Source: Betaproteobacteria bacterium
GTDB taxonomy: Bacteria > Pseudomonadota > Gammaproteobacteria > Burkholderiales > Casimicrobiaceae
Direction: 5' to 3'
Length of the DNA: 64,000 bases
Assembly: GCA_016720425.1 (NCBI GenBank)
Contig: JADKKQ010000001.1
Span: 868,001 to 932,000, forward strand
Shown piece after piece: positions 26,833 to 38,946 of this stretch. The position numbers were made by a program, and so were the translations under genes. Numbering within the stretch: the first letter of the stretch is position 1; every line of letters starts with the position of its first letter. Below the pieces are notes generated by a model. That model worked only from the letters and a program-made list of their open reading frames with translations. It ran no database searches and was not told the DNA's origin.

Positions 26833-27615
26833 TCAGAGGTGTGCGTAGGCGCGCCGGCGCAGGCCGAACATGCCGAGGAGCGCGGCGCCGAAGAGGGCGA
26901 GGGTTCCGGGTTCGGGGACGCCGTTGTCACCGCCCGGGGGGCGCGTGACGCCGGTCACCGACAGGAGCTTGATCGCATCATTCTGCGCCGCCATGCCGCT
27001 GGTCGATCCGGCGGCCAGCGGATTGTAGGCGCCGATCAACCAATAGGACGAAAATCGGCCGGTGGCATTGATGCTCTCGCTGCCCGTTCCGGGATTCGAA
27101 TAGTTGCCGATGACGCTCCATCCGGCAGCGGTCACGCCGGACCAGGTGTTGCCGCTCAGGCTCGGCGCTTGCGGGTTGGCGGCACCCGGCGTGTAGGCAA
27201 GGACGCTGATGTCGGAATCGCTGCCCATCCAGCCGATATTGACGGCCTTCAAGTTGACTGCACTCGAGAAACTGAGCAGCAGCATTTCGTAGCGCTCGTT
27301 ATTGTCGACGGCATGTTCGGGGTTGGTGCCTTCGCTCGTATCGCAGGGGGACGAGCCGCAGTAATCCTTGTTCTTCATCCCCAAGCCGCCGCTGTAGAGG
27401 TAGACGCCGGCAGAGCCATTGGCGCCAACACCCTGCGCCTCCAGCGCGCCGTTGCTGGTGTCGGCCCATCCCTGCGCGCTGACCGTCACCGACGTCGGAT
27501 CGTTCTTCCCGGCGACCGCCCCCGAGGCGGTCAGCGTCCAGGTCGAGTCGGCGTGGGCGACCCCGGCCATGACCATTGGAAGCGCACAGCAAAGTAGTCG
27601 AAACGGGGTTTTCAT
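26833..27615 (-). CDS. PEP-CTERM sorting-domain protein
   Basis: Secreted protein of 260 residues expected to be processed by an exosortase. The signal peptide (RLLCCALPMVMAGVAHA) ends near residue 22. The body has no recognised domain and one Cys pair (CGSSPCDT). The last 28 residues are a textbook PEP-CTERM signal: VPEPGTLALFG, a membrane helix, and RRRAYAHL. The frame opens at a TTG (27627), but the ATG at 27615 is a better start. It is preceded by a sigma-54 promoter and followed by a terminator. Such proteins occur in bacteria that make exopolysaccharide and floc-type matrix. The exosortase itself is not in the window. Confidence 0.9.
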   Translation of the reverse strand: MKTPFRLLCCALPMVMAGVAHADSTWTLTASGAVAGKNDPTSVTVSAQGWADTSNGALEAQGVGANGSAGVYLYSGGLGMKNKDYCGSSPCDTSEGTNPEHAVDNNERYEMLLLSFSSAVNLKAVNIGWMGSDSDISVLAYTPGAANPQAPSLSGNTWSGVTAAGWSVIGNYSNPGTGSESINATGRFSSYWLIGAYNPLAAGSTSGMAAQNDAIKLLSVTGVTRPPGGDNGVPEPGTLALFGAALLGMFGLRRRAYAHL

Positions 27616-27653
27616 GATTTGCCGCAAAGAGTTGGACGGGTTGCCAATCTCAC

Positions 27654-27669
27654 AGCAATTTCAGGGCCA
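27654..27669 (-). promoter_or_regulatory. Sigma-54 (-24/-12) promoter of the PEP-CTERM gene
   Basis: On the minus strand TGGCCCTGAAATTGCT matches TGGCAC-N5-TTGC with the correct 10-bp gap between GG and GC. It lies in an unusually AT-rich gap, about 40 nt before the ATG. Upstream, GGTGT-N11-ACACC (about 27731-27751) could be an activator site. RpoN with the PrsK/PrsR two-component pair is known to drive PEP-CTERM genes in Zoogloea-type bacteria. Confidence 0.7.
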
Positions 27670-27763
27670 GAGTAGTTATTTCATACAATTCAATAAGTTA
27701 AATTATTCCAGCTCCCTTGTCCCGCTGGCGGTGTAAAGCCAGCCGACACCCTTTTTGCTTCGT

Positions 27764-30592
27764 CTAGAGTCCGAGTTCCTTCCTGAGTTGCCCTACTTCC
27801 AAGCTGGACGAAACCTTGCCGGGGCCGGCCAGCGCGGCGGATAGCTCCTCCTTGGCCTCGGCCATCCGCCCGGTCCTCGCGAGCGCCCATGCCAGATGAA
27901 ACCGGATTTCCCCGTTCTCGGGACTGCGCAGCCGCGCTTCGCGCAGGTATCGCAATCCGGCGTCCACTTGCCCGGTCCGGACCAGGATCCAGCCCAGCGT
28001 GTCGGCATAGTTCGGGTTGCTCGGGCCGAGCCTGACCGCCTTCTCGGCGGTCGCCTGCGCTGTCGGGTCGTTCAATTGCAGCAACAGGTTCGCGTAGTTG
28101 TTGAGCGTCACCGCGTCGTCCGGCGCGATCGCCACGACCCTGGCGTAACTGTCTCTCGCCGCTGCCAGCTGCCCCGCGCGGAACTGTGCTTCGGCGAGGG
28201 CCTTGAGCGCAGCGAGGTCGTTCGGATGCCGCCTCATCCAATCCTCGAGGAACGCCGCCGCCTTGGCCGTCTCGCCGGCCGCGACCTGCGCTCGCACCAA
28301 GGCCAACGCATTGGCCGTCGACTCTTCCCGGGCCAGCGCCGTCCGGTAAGCGGCGATCGCGGCCGGGTACTGCCCGCGCTGCAGCGCGAGGTTTGCCGAC
28401 GCCAGCGCCGTCTCGACGCGATTCGGGTGCTTCGCCGTCAGCGTCTTCAACGCGGCGTCGGCCTTCGCGCTGTCGCCCCGCCGGGCTTCCACCTCGACGA
28501 GCAGTGCGAGGGCGGCGGGGTCGTCGGGGCGGCCCTGCAGTGCCTTCTGCGCGTTGTACGACGCGCCCTCCGGGTTGCCAGCGGCCAGCTGCAGGTGACC
28601 GATGCGCACCTGCATCGCGGGATCGAACTCAGCCAACCGGGTCGAGCTGTGGAAGATGCTGCGTGCGCTGGCATGGTCGCCGAGTGCCAAATGGGTGCGG
28701 CCGAGCGCCAATTGAACGGCGAGGTTGTCGGGAAAGCGCGCCGAGAGCTCCTTGGCCGCGGCCAGTGCCTGGTCGCCCTGACGCTGCGACAGGCGAAGAT
28801 CGACCAAGGCCAGGCCGGCACGCGGATCCTTGCGCTGCAACTCCATCGCCTTCTGCAGATGGCGGGCCGCATCGTCGGGCCTTCCTGCCCGCTGCTCCAC
28901 CAGACCCAACTCGAACAGGATGTCCGGGTCGTCACGCTGCTTGCCGAGAAGTTCGTTCAACCGCCTGCGCGCATCGTCGTAACGCGACTCCGCAGCATCG
29001 AGACGGGCAAGGTTCACTGTGGCGGGGCGGAACGCCGCGTTCTTCGCCAGTACTTGGGTGTACGCCGCACGCGCACCGGCCCGATCGCCGGTTGCGGCCC
29101 TCATCGAGCCGAGGAAATTCAGTGCCGACAGGTTCGCCGGATCGCGCCGGGCCATCGCCTCGGCGGCCTGCAGCGCCTTCTGCGTCTGGCCGCGGCGCAG
29201 GTAGATCATCGCCAGCGTCATGCCGGCCCGGGTGTCCCCCGGATTGACCGTGAACGCCTTCTCCAGACTGGCGACGCCGAGATCTCCGCGGCCCAGCCCG
29301 ATCTGACTGAAGCCGAGCGATCGCGTCATCTCCGCCGACCCCGTGCGGGCGACGGCTTTCTCGAGCAGTTCCGACGCCTGCGCGTAACGTCGCTGGGCGA
29401 GATGCACCGAGCCCAGCAGGTAGAGCACCTGCGGGTCGTCCGGCGTCGCCTTCTGCAGCGCTTCCAGTTGCGATTGCGCGCGCGAGTAGTCGCGGGTCTC
29501 GAGGTAGATCGACGCCAGCAGCTTTTTCGCGGCGAGGTTGCGCGGGTTGCGGTTGAGGATGACGTTGAGGTAGTCGCGCGCCTTTTCCCAGTTGCCGAGG
29601 CCGTGATGCGACATCGCGCCGACCATCAGCAGCTGCTCGCGGCCGGCGAGCCAGGCCGGGGGCAGCGCGTCGATCAGCTTGACGACCTCGTTCAGCGAGT
29701 CGGTGACGGCTCTCGTGTCTCCGGCGCGGCTGGCGAGCAGGGCACGCAGGTACGCGGCACGGGGCTCCCCGGGGGCGGCAGTCCTGAGGTAGTCGAGGTC
29801 GGCCGTCGCGGCATCGTCGCGGTTGAGGTCGATCAGCAACGCCGCGCGCGCGACACGCGCGTCGACGTGGCGGGGCTCGAGCGAGAGCGCCTTGTCATAG
29901 CCGGCAAGGGCTCCTCCGACATCCAGGGCGGCGTGCTGCACCGAGGCCTGCATGTTCCAGGCGTAGGCGTCCTGCGGGGCGAGCTCGACGGACTTGAGGG
30001 CCGCGCTTCGCGCCTTGTCGATCTGTCCGCTCGCCAGCAGCACCGGAACCTCGGCGATCAGCGGCACGGCCGATCCGGGATCGATCGCGCGCGCCTCCTC
30101 GAAACTCTTGCGGGCGAGTTCGGCTTTGCCGAGCTCGGCGTACGCCGTGCCGCGCATCGTCAGCACGTCCACCTGCAGCGCCGGCGGAAGGCCCGAAGCG
30201 GGAATGCGCTCGATCACGTGTTCCGGGCGTCCCAGCGCAAGGTAGATCCGCCCCAGCGGCAATGCCACCTCGCCGCGGTTGACGCCCTGCTTCAGCGCCT
30301 CCTCGAACGCCGCCTCGGCACCCTTCAGGTCGCCGTTCTTCAGCAAGGCCTTGCCGAGCAGGAGGTGCGCGGCGAGCATCCGGTTGTCCTGCTGCAGCGC
30401 GTTCTTGAGCTGGATGATCGCGCCGGCGGTGTCCGCCCCTTCATAACGCTTCAGCGCATCCTCGTAGAATCCCGCTGCCCTTTCCGGCGTGGCGGCAGCC
30501 GGTGCAGCGACCAGGGCACTGGCCAGCGCGGCAACGAGAAGCCCGGCGCAACGCCACCGTGGAAGTACGGGAAACTTCGTCGATCGGGCCAT
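27764..30592 (-). CDS. prsT: PEP-CTERM system TPR-repeat protein PrsT
   Basis: Large periplasmic TPR protein that accompanies exosortase/PEP-CTERM systems. 942 residues: a signal peptide (about 14-34, ending APAAA) and then some twenty-plus TPR units over the whole length, such as AAGFYEDALKRYEGADTAGAIIQLKNAL near the start and NYADTLGWILVRTGQVDAGLRYLREA near the end. Length, signal and neighbour fit the PrsT family well. It is thought to act in export or assembly of the exopolysaccharide that goes with PEP-CTERM proteins. Its promoter looks sigma-70-like, unlike the adjacent PEP-CTERM gene. Confidence 0.88.
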   Translation of the reverse strand: MARSTKFPVLPRWRCAGLLVAALASALVAAPAAATPERAAGFYEDALKRYEGADTAGAIIQLKNALQQDNRMLAAHLLLGKALLKNGDLKGAEAAFEEALKQGVNRGEVALPLGRIYLALGRPEHVIERIPASGLPPALQVDVLTMRGTAYAELGKAELARKSFEEARAIDPGSAVPLIAEVPVLLASGQIDKARSAALKSVELAPQDAYAWNMQASVQHAALDVGGALAGYDKALSLEPRHVDARVARAALLIDLNRDDAATADLDYLRTAAPGEPRAAYLRALLASRAGDTRAVTDSLNEVVKLIDALPPAWLAGREQLLMVGAMSHHGLGNWEKARDYLNVILNRNPRNLAAKKLLASIYLETRDYSRAQSQLEALQKATPDDPQVLYLLGSVHLAQRRYAQASELLEKAVARTGSAEMTRSLGFSQIGLGRGDLGVASLEKAFTVNPGDTRAGMTLAMIYLRRGQTQKALQAAEAMARRDPANLSALNFLGSMRAATGDRAGARAAYTQVLAKNAAFRPATVNLARLDAAESRYDDARRRLNELLGKQRDDPDILFELGLVEQRAGRPDDAARHLQKAMELQRKDPRAGLALVDLRLSQRQGDQALAAAKELSARFPDNLAVQLALGRTHLALGDHASARSIFHSSTRLAEFDPAMQVRIGHLQLAAGNPEGASYNAQKALQGRPDDPAALALLVEVEARRGDSAKADAALKTLTAKHPNRVETALASANLALQRGQYPAAIAAYRTALAREESTANALALVRAQVAAGETAKAAAFLEDWMRRHPNDLAALKALAEAQFRAGQLAAARDSYARVVAIAPDDAVTLNNYANLLLQLNDPTAQATAEKAVRLGPSNPNYADTLGWILVRTGQVDAGLRYLREARLRSPENGEIRFHLAWALARTGRMAEAKEELSAALAGPGKVSSSLEVGQLRKELGL

Positions 30593-30633
30593 GGCTGGGG
30601 GCCTGTTTGTCCGCTGCGGATGACGTCAAGGTC

Positions 30634-30639
30634 ATTATA
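30634..30639 (-). promoter_or_regulatory. -10 element of prsT
   Basis: Perfect TATAAT on the minus strand, 41 nt before the prsT ATG. The -35 region is not convincing. Confidence 0.45.
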
Positions 30640-30764
30640 TCGGCCGAATTCCTGGTGCCCGGAGGGTGTTCCGCCGATGTGGCCAGCGAGCGTGGGTCGG
30701 CACGCGCGCTGCGCTAAACTGTCGAGGCGCGAGGGCGCCGACCAACGAATCAGGAGAGCAACGA

Positions 30765-31511
30765 ATGAACCAGCTCGACTTCGCCAACCGCAGGGCGGTG
30801 GTGACCGGTGGCGCCGCCGGCATCGGCCTCGCCGTCGCCGAGCGACTCGCCGCCAGCGGCGCCACGGTCGCATTGTGGGATCGCGATGCCGCGGCGCTCG
30901 AGCGTGCCCGGGCGGCCATCGGCGGGGGCACCTGCACGTTCGCGCTCGACGTCGCCGACGCGGCGGCGGTGGCGCGTGCGGCGGCCGCTACCGCCGCGGC
31001 GCTCGGCCGCATCGACGTGCTGGTCTGCTCGGCGGGAATCGCCGGCCCCAACCACACGACCTGGGAGTATCCGCTCGACGCCTGGCGGCAGGTGATCGAC
31101 GTCAACCTCAACGGCGTCTTCTACTGCAACCGCGCGGTCGTGCCGGCGATGCAGAAGAACGATTACGGGCGCATCGTCAACATCGCCTCGATCGCCGGCA
31201 AGGAGGGCAACCCGAACGCCGCGGCGTACAGCGCGTCCAAGGCCGGGGTGATCGGACTCACCAAGTCGCTGGGCAAGGAGCTCGCCAGGTCCGGCATCCG
31301 CGTCAACTGCATCACGCCGGCGGCGGTGCGCACGGCGATCTTCGACCAGATCACCCAGCAGCACATCGACTTCATGCTGGCGAAGATACCTCTCGGGCGC
31401 TTCGGCACCGTCGACGAGATCGCGGCGCTGGTGTGCTGGCTGGCGAGCGAGGAGTGCTCGTTCTCGACCGGTGCGGTGTTCGACCTGTCGGGCGGGCGCG
31501 CGACGTATTGA
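30765..31511 (+). CDS. Short-chain dehydrogenase/reductase
   Basis: NAD(P)-dependent oxidoreductase of the classical SDR family, 248 residues. The cofactor motif TGGAAGIG is at 14-21, CSAGIAG replaces the usual NNAG, and the catalytic Ser and YSASK lie in VNIASIAGKEGNPNAAAYSASKAG (Tyr near 155, Lys near 159). AGGAGAG precedes the ATG at 30765. The sequence resembles 3-oxoacyl-ACP or sugar-acid dehydrogenases; the substrate cannot be fixed, and the neighbours give no clear pathway. Confidence 0.88.
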   Translation: MNQLDFANRRAVVTGGAAGIGLAVAERLAASGATVALWDRDAAALERARAAIGGGTCTFALDVADAAAVARAAAATAAALGRIDVLVCSAGIAGPNHTTWEYPLDAWRQVIDVNLNGVFYCNRAVVPAMQKNDYGRIVNIASIAGKEGNPNAAAYSASKAGVIGLTKSLGKELARSGIRVNCITPAAVRTAIFDQITQQHIDFMLAKIPLGRFGTVDEIAALVCWLASEECSFSTGAVFDLSGGRATY

Positions 31512-31580
31512 GCCTGCGCGCGTGTTGCCTCTTTGCTGGCAGGGGGGCTTCAGTTGCGACGCTCTTTGCGATGTGGCGCA

Positions 31581-31782
31581 TTCGCGGCTGAAGCCGCTCC
31601 TGCAGGCCGCGATCGCGTGGTCTTTTGTAGGAGCGCCTTCAGGCGCGAAGCCACGTTCGCGCAGGGCGTTCGCGGCTGAAGCCGCTCCTGCAGGTCGCGA
31701 TCGCGTGGTCTCTTGTAGGAGCGCCTTCAGGCGCGAAGCCACGTTCGCGAAGGGCGTTCGCGGCTGAAGCCGCTCCTACAGA
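31581..31782. repeat. BIME-like array, 88-bp unit repeated about 2.3 times
   Basis: The 296-nt gap between the SDR and quinone-oxidoreductase genes is filled by two alternating palindromes: TTCGCGGCTGAAGCCGCTCC at 31581, 31669 and 31757, and TAGGAGCGCCTTCAGGCGCG at 31628 and 31716. Exact 88-bp spacing shows recent tandem duplication. The GTAG head followed by an imperfect palindrome is the form of REP elements moved by REP-associated tyrosine transposases; none is in the window. Confidence 0.85.
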
Positions 31783-31807
31783 GCCTGAAGGTCTGCGTCT
31801 GGTTGAG

Positions 31808-32809
31808 TCAGTGCGCGACCTCCAGCATGATCTTGCCGATGTGCGTCGACGATTCCATCAGCGCGTGCGCGGCGGCGGCCTCGGCCAGCGGGAACGTCGC
31901 GTGGATGACCGGCCGGATCGTGCGCCGGGCGACGAGCGGCCACACGCGGGCCTCCAGCGCACGGGCGAGCTCGGCTTTCCGCGCCGGCGGGCTCGCGCGC
32001 AGCGTCGAGCCGGTGACGGTGAGCCGCTTCATCATGATCGGACGCCAGTCGCATTCGACGCGCCCGCCGTGCAGGAAGGCGATCAGCAGCAGCCGTCCCT
32101 CCAGTGCCAGGCAGCGGAGATTCTTCTCGATGTAGTCGCCGCCGACGATGTCGAGCACGAGGTCGACGCCGCGATCGCCAGTGCGGGCCTTCACCTCGGC
32201 GACGAAGTCCTGGCGGCGATAGTTGAACGCGTGGTCGGCGCCGATGCCGACGCAGAACGCGGCCTTGTCGTCGCTGCCGACGGTGGTCAGCACCGTGGCG
32301 CCGAGTTGCTTCGCGACCTGGATGGCACACAGGCCGATGCCGCTGCTGCCGCCGTGCACCAGCACGGTCTCGCCGGCCGCGAGCCGGCCGCGGTCGACGA
32401 CGTTGTTCCACACGGTGAAATGGTTCTCCGGCAGGCTCGCCGCCTCGCAGGACGACAAGCCGTCGGGGAGCGGCAGGCAGCAGTCGGCCGCGGTCGTGCA
32501 GTACTCGGCGTAGCCGCCGCCCGGGGTCAGCGCACAGACGCTGTCGCCGACGCGCCAGCGCGCGACGCCGTCACCGCAGGCGACGATCTCCCCGGCGACT
32601 TCGAGGCCGAGGATCGGCGACGCCTCGGCGGGCGGCGCGTAGGCGCCGGCACGCTGCAGGCAGTCGGGACGGTTGACGCCGGCGTGGCGCACCCGGATCA
32701 GCACCTCGCCGGCGCGCGGCACCGGGACGCGACCCTCGGCGACGTGCATGACCTCGGGGGTGCCGGGCTCGCGGCAGGCGATGTAGCGCATCGTGGCGGG
32801 GAGGTTCAT
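31808..32809 (-). CDS. NAD(P)H:quinone oxidoreductase, zinc-free MDR family
   Basis: 333-residue medium-chain reductase of the quinone oxidoreductase (QOR/p53-inducible gene 3) type. The N-terminal catalytic domain has VRHAGVNRPDCLQRAG and GLEVAGEIVACG. The nucleotide domain contains LVHGGSSGIGLCAIQVAKQLGA. No zinc-ligand cysteines are seen, as expected for this branch. The ATG at 32809 overlaps the upstream MFS gene by 4 nt, so the two are probably co-transcribed. Physiological substrate unknown. Confidence 0.9.
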   Translation of the reverse strand: MNLPATMRYIACREPGTPEVMHVAEGRVPVPRAGEVLIRVRHAGVNRPDCLQRAGAYAPPAEASPILGLEVAGEIVACGDGVARWRVGDSVCALTPGGGYAEYCTTAADCCLPLPDGLSSCEAASLPENHFTVWNNVVDRGRLAAGETVLVHGGSSGIGLCAIQVAKQLGATVLTTVGSDDKAAFCVGIGADHAFNYRRQDFVAEVKARTGDRGVDLVLDIVGGDYIEKNLRCLALEGRLLLIAFLHGGRVECDWRPIMMKRLTVTGSTLRASPPARKAELARALEARVWPLVARRTIRPVIHATFPLAEAAAAHALMESSTHIGKIMLEVAH

Positions 32810-34106
32810 GGTTTCTCCTGCTCGGTGAGTGCCGCTACGGCGGCGTGGGCGTCGGCGTCCGCCGCGGGACCGGGCTGTCGCGGCTCCCGCAGGGCCGGCC
32901 GCTGCGGGCGCAGTCCGGCGGCGAGCAGCGCGCCGGCGAGCGTGCTGGCGGCCGCGAGCAGGAACACGGTGGCGGGACCGCGGGTGTCGACCAGCCAGCC
33001 GCCCGCGGCCATGCCCGCACCGATGCCGGTGACGATCGACGTCATCGACCAGGTGAAGGCCTCGGTCGCATACCGTTCCGGCGCGTGCTTGGCGACCAGC
33101 ATCGAGATGACGGCGATCGACGGCGCGATCAGCAGGCCGGCGACGATCGCGGGAAGGGCCAGCAGCCACGGCGAGGCGACGACGGCGTGCAGCGCCACCG
33201 GCAGCGCCAGCAGCGCCAGCATCCGCGGCAGCTGCCGTTCGAGCGGGAGAGCGCGGCCGATCCCGCCGTAGGCGAGGCCGCCGACGGCGCTGGCAGCGGA
33301 ATTGACCGCGATCAGCACGCCCCCCAGCGCCGGGGCGCCGACGCCGATGGCGAATCCGGGATAGCCCACTTCGAGCAGTCCCAGCGCGAACGCCAGCGCC
33401 ATCGTGATCGCGTACACGTGCAGCAATTGCGGCGTGGTCAGCGGCCCGAGCAGGTGCCGCCGCACGCCGGCCGGCTCGCGGCGCCAGTAGCGCGGTGCGG
33501 GCGAGCGCAGGAACAGCGGCGCGGCGAGGGTCGCGAAGAACACGGCGGCAGCGAAGGCCGCGGCCGGCGTCGACAGCGCCAGCAGCAGCGCGATCAGCGC
33601 CGGGCCGAGCGTGAAGTTGAACTCGACCAGCACGGCGTCGACGGCGAACGCCGTGTGCCGGTCGTCGCCTTCGTCGAAGCGGTACCGCCACAGCGTGCGC
33701 ATCAGCACCGCGATCGGCGGCGCGAAGGCACCGGCCACGATCGCCAGCGCGGCGATCGCCGGCAGCGGCAGCCCGAGCGGCCCCGCGAACAGGATCAGCA
33801 GCAGCGCCGCGGGCTGGACGGTGCCGGTGACGCGCAGCACGCCGCGCAGGCCCCGGCGGTCGATGGTGCGGCCCAGGACCGGCGCCGCCAGCGCCGCCGC
33901 GACCAGGTAGCTGCCGACGATGCCGCCCGCGGTGGCGAACGTGCCGCCGACGTCGCGCAGGTGCATCAGCAGCGCCAGCGACAGCATGCCGAGCGGCATC
34001 CGTGCGATCAGCGCCACCGCCAGCAACGCGGGGTTGTCGGGAAGGCGGAGAAAGGCGCGGTAGCGCTCCGCCATCGCGGCCGCCGCGCCGTGCACGCGGC
34101 GGCGCA

Positions 34107-34107
<1 letters not shown>
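32806..34107 (-). CDS. MFS transporter
   Basis: Twelve-helix major-facilitator transporter of 433 residues from the ATG at 34107; an inner ATG at 34074 (MAERYRAFLRL) is an alternative. The loop 2-3 region GRTIDRRGLRGVLRVTG fits the family A-motif. The C-terminus is a soluble Pro/Ala tail. The start overlaps the dnaE stop by one base (TGATG) and the stop overlaps the oxidoreductase, giving a dnaE-MFS-QOR string on the minus strand. Substrate not evident; an efflux role is a guess. Confidence 0.87.
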
Positions 34108-37538
<3,431 letters not shown>

Positions 37539-37557
37539 CGGGAAGCCTTCGAGGTGC

Positions 37558-37563
37558 TAGAAT
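37558..37563 (+). promoter_or_regulatory. -10 element before the small lipoprotein gene
   Basis: TAGAAT lies in the short gap between the divergent dnaE and lipoprotein genes, about 32 nt before the TTG start. No good -35 box. Confidence 0.35.
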
Positions 37564-37595
37564 TTTACCCCGTTCCAACCTCGGGCCGTCCGCCG

Positions 37596-37973
37596 TTGAA
37601 GCTTCCCGCGAGGTTCCGGTTCTGCCTTTCCGGCGACGCTGTTCCGGGGTGCGCGCACGCGCTGCGCGCGCCGGCGGCACTGCTCGCCATCGCCTTCGTC
37701 GCCGGTTGCGCGCAGACCGGCACGATGCGCGACGAGACGGCGCTGCCGCCGGCCGCATCGCCCGCTGTGCCGCGGCCGGGCACGCCGTCCAACGTCGAGC
37801 CGCCGGCGCCGGCGGTCAACCTGTCGGGCTTTCCGCTACCCTACCGGCAGGGCTACGCCGACGGCTGCGCCAGCGCCACCGGCGCCGAGCGCAAGGACGT
37901 CGCACGCTACGGCAGCGACGGCAACTATCGCACCGGTTGGCAGGACGGGCTCGCGCTCTGCCGCAAGAAGTAG
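37596..37973 (+). CDS. Small lipoprotein of unknown function
   Basis: 125 residues from a TTG at 37596. The frame is open for kilobases upstream, opposite dnaE, so the start rests on the lipoprotein signal: a hydrophobic stretch ending FVAGC, with the lipidated Cys near residue 37. A Pro/Ala-rich linker follows, then a compact 50-residue domain (YRQGYADGCASATG, YRTGWQDGLALC) with two Cys and repeated Gly-Tyr/Trp-x-Asp-Gly turns. I do not recognise a function. No ATG or GTG in frame offers a better start. Confidence 0.65.
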   Translation: MKLPARFRFCLSGDAVPGCAHALRAPAALLAIAFVAGCAQTGTMRDETALPPAASPAVPRPGTPSNVEPPAPAVNLSGFPLPYRQGYADGCASATGAERKDVARYGSDGNYRTGWQDGLALCRKK

Positions 37974-38007
37974 TTCCTCCGCTCGCCTCCACGCCCGGAT
38001 CCTCCCG

Positions 38008-38913
38008 ATGAAGCCCTCGCAGTCGCATCGCCTGTCGCTGCGCGGATTCGACCACCACGTGCACACCTGGGGTGACCCGGCGGCACCGAAGCTCTTCCTG
38101 TTGCACGGCTGGATGGACGTCGGTGCATCGTTCCAGTTCCTGGTCGACGCGCTGGCCGGCGACTGGTACGCGATCGCCCCGGACCTGCGCGGCTACGGAC
38201 GCAGCGCGTGGCAGGCGCAGGGCTACTGGTTTCCCGATTACGTCGCCGATCTCGAAGCGCTGATCGATGCCTTCGCCCCCGACGAGACGGTGGCGCTCGC
38301 CGGCCACAGCCTCGGCGGCAACATCGTCCTGCAGTACGCGGGCGTGCGGCCCGAGCGCGTGCGCCGCGTCGTCTCGCTCGAAGGCTTCGGCATCCCGGCC
38401 GAGAACGCGCTGGGCGCGCCGGAGAAGTTCGCCGCGTGGCTGGATGCGCTCGCCCGGCCGATCCGCTTCGCGCCCTATCCCGGCATCGAGGCGGTCGCGC
38501 TGCGGCTGCAGAAGAACAACCCCCGCCTGCCGGCCGACAAGGCGCTGTTCCTCGCCCGGCACTGGGCCGAGGAGCTGCCCGACGGCTCGGCACGGTTGCT
38601 GTCGGACCCGCGGCACAAGCTGCCGTTCCCGACCGTCTATCGGCTGGAGGAGGTGTACGCGGTCTGGCGCCGGATCAGCGCGCCGGTGCTGTGGCTGGCG
38701 GCGGAGAACTCGAGCATCCCGAAGTGGCTCGGCGATCATCCGGAGGGCGCGGGCGGCGGCGGGGGCGACAAGCTCGACGGCATCCGCCGTCGCCTCGCGC
38801 ACATCCCGCACGGCCGGCTGGTGACGATTGCGGACGCGGGGCACATGCTCCAGCACGATCAGCCGGCCGCCGTCGCGGCGGCGATCGAGCCCTTCCTTGC
38901 CGCCGAGCGCTAG
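38008..38913 (+). CDS. Alpha/beta-fold hydrolase
   Basis: 301-residue cytosolic hydrolase. The oxyanion loop LLHGWMDVGASF, the nucleophile elbow GHSLGG (Ser near 98) and the final His in IADAGHMLQHDQP give a complete catalytic triad pattern. A Gly-rich insert (GAGGGGGDK) precedes the last strand. It lies 34 nt after the lipoprotein gene and 33 nt before the transporter. Substrate unknown: esterase, epoxide hydrolase or haloalkane-type are all possible. Confidence 0.87.
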   Translation: MKPSQSHRLSLRGFDHHVHTWGDPAAPKLFLLHGWMDVGASFQFLVDALAGDWYAIAPDLRGYGRSAWQAQGYWFPDYVADLEALIDAFAPDETVALAGHSLGGNIVLQYAGVRPERVRRVVSLEGFGIPAENALGAPEKFAAWLDALARPIRFAPYPGIEAVALRLQKNNPRLPADKALFLARHWAEELPDGSARLLSDPRHKLPFPTVYRLEEVYAVWRRISAPVLWLAAENSSIPKWLGDHPEGAGGGGGDKLDGIRRRLAHIPHGRLVTIADAGHMLQHDQPAAVAAAIEPFLAAER

Positions 38914-38946
38914 CCCGCGGTCGCCGCCCGGCACGAGACGCGCCCG

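Noticed and set aside
27896..31591. 1231-residue plus-strand reading frame
   Set aside because: It is the shadow of prsT on the opposite strand. It lacks family similarity, and the TPR protein reads cleanly on the minus strand.
31581..31782. CRISPR array
   Set aside because: The repeats are palindromic REP-type units and the spacers between them are also repeated. There is no unique spacer set and no cas gene.
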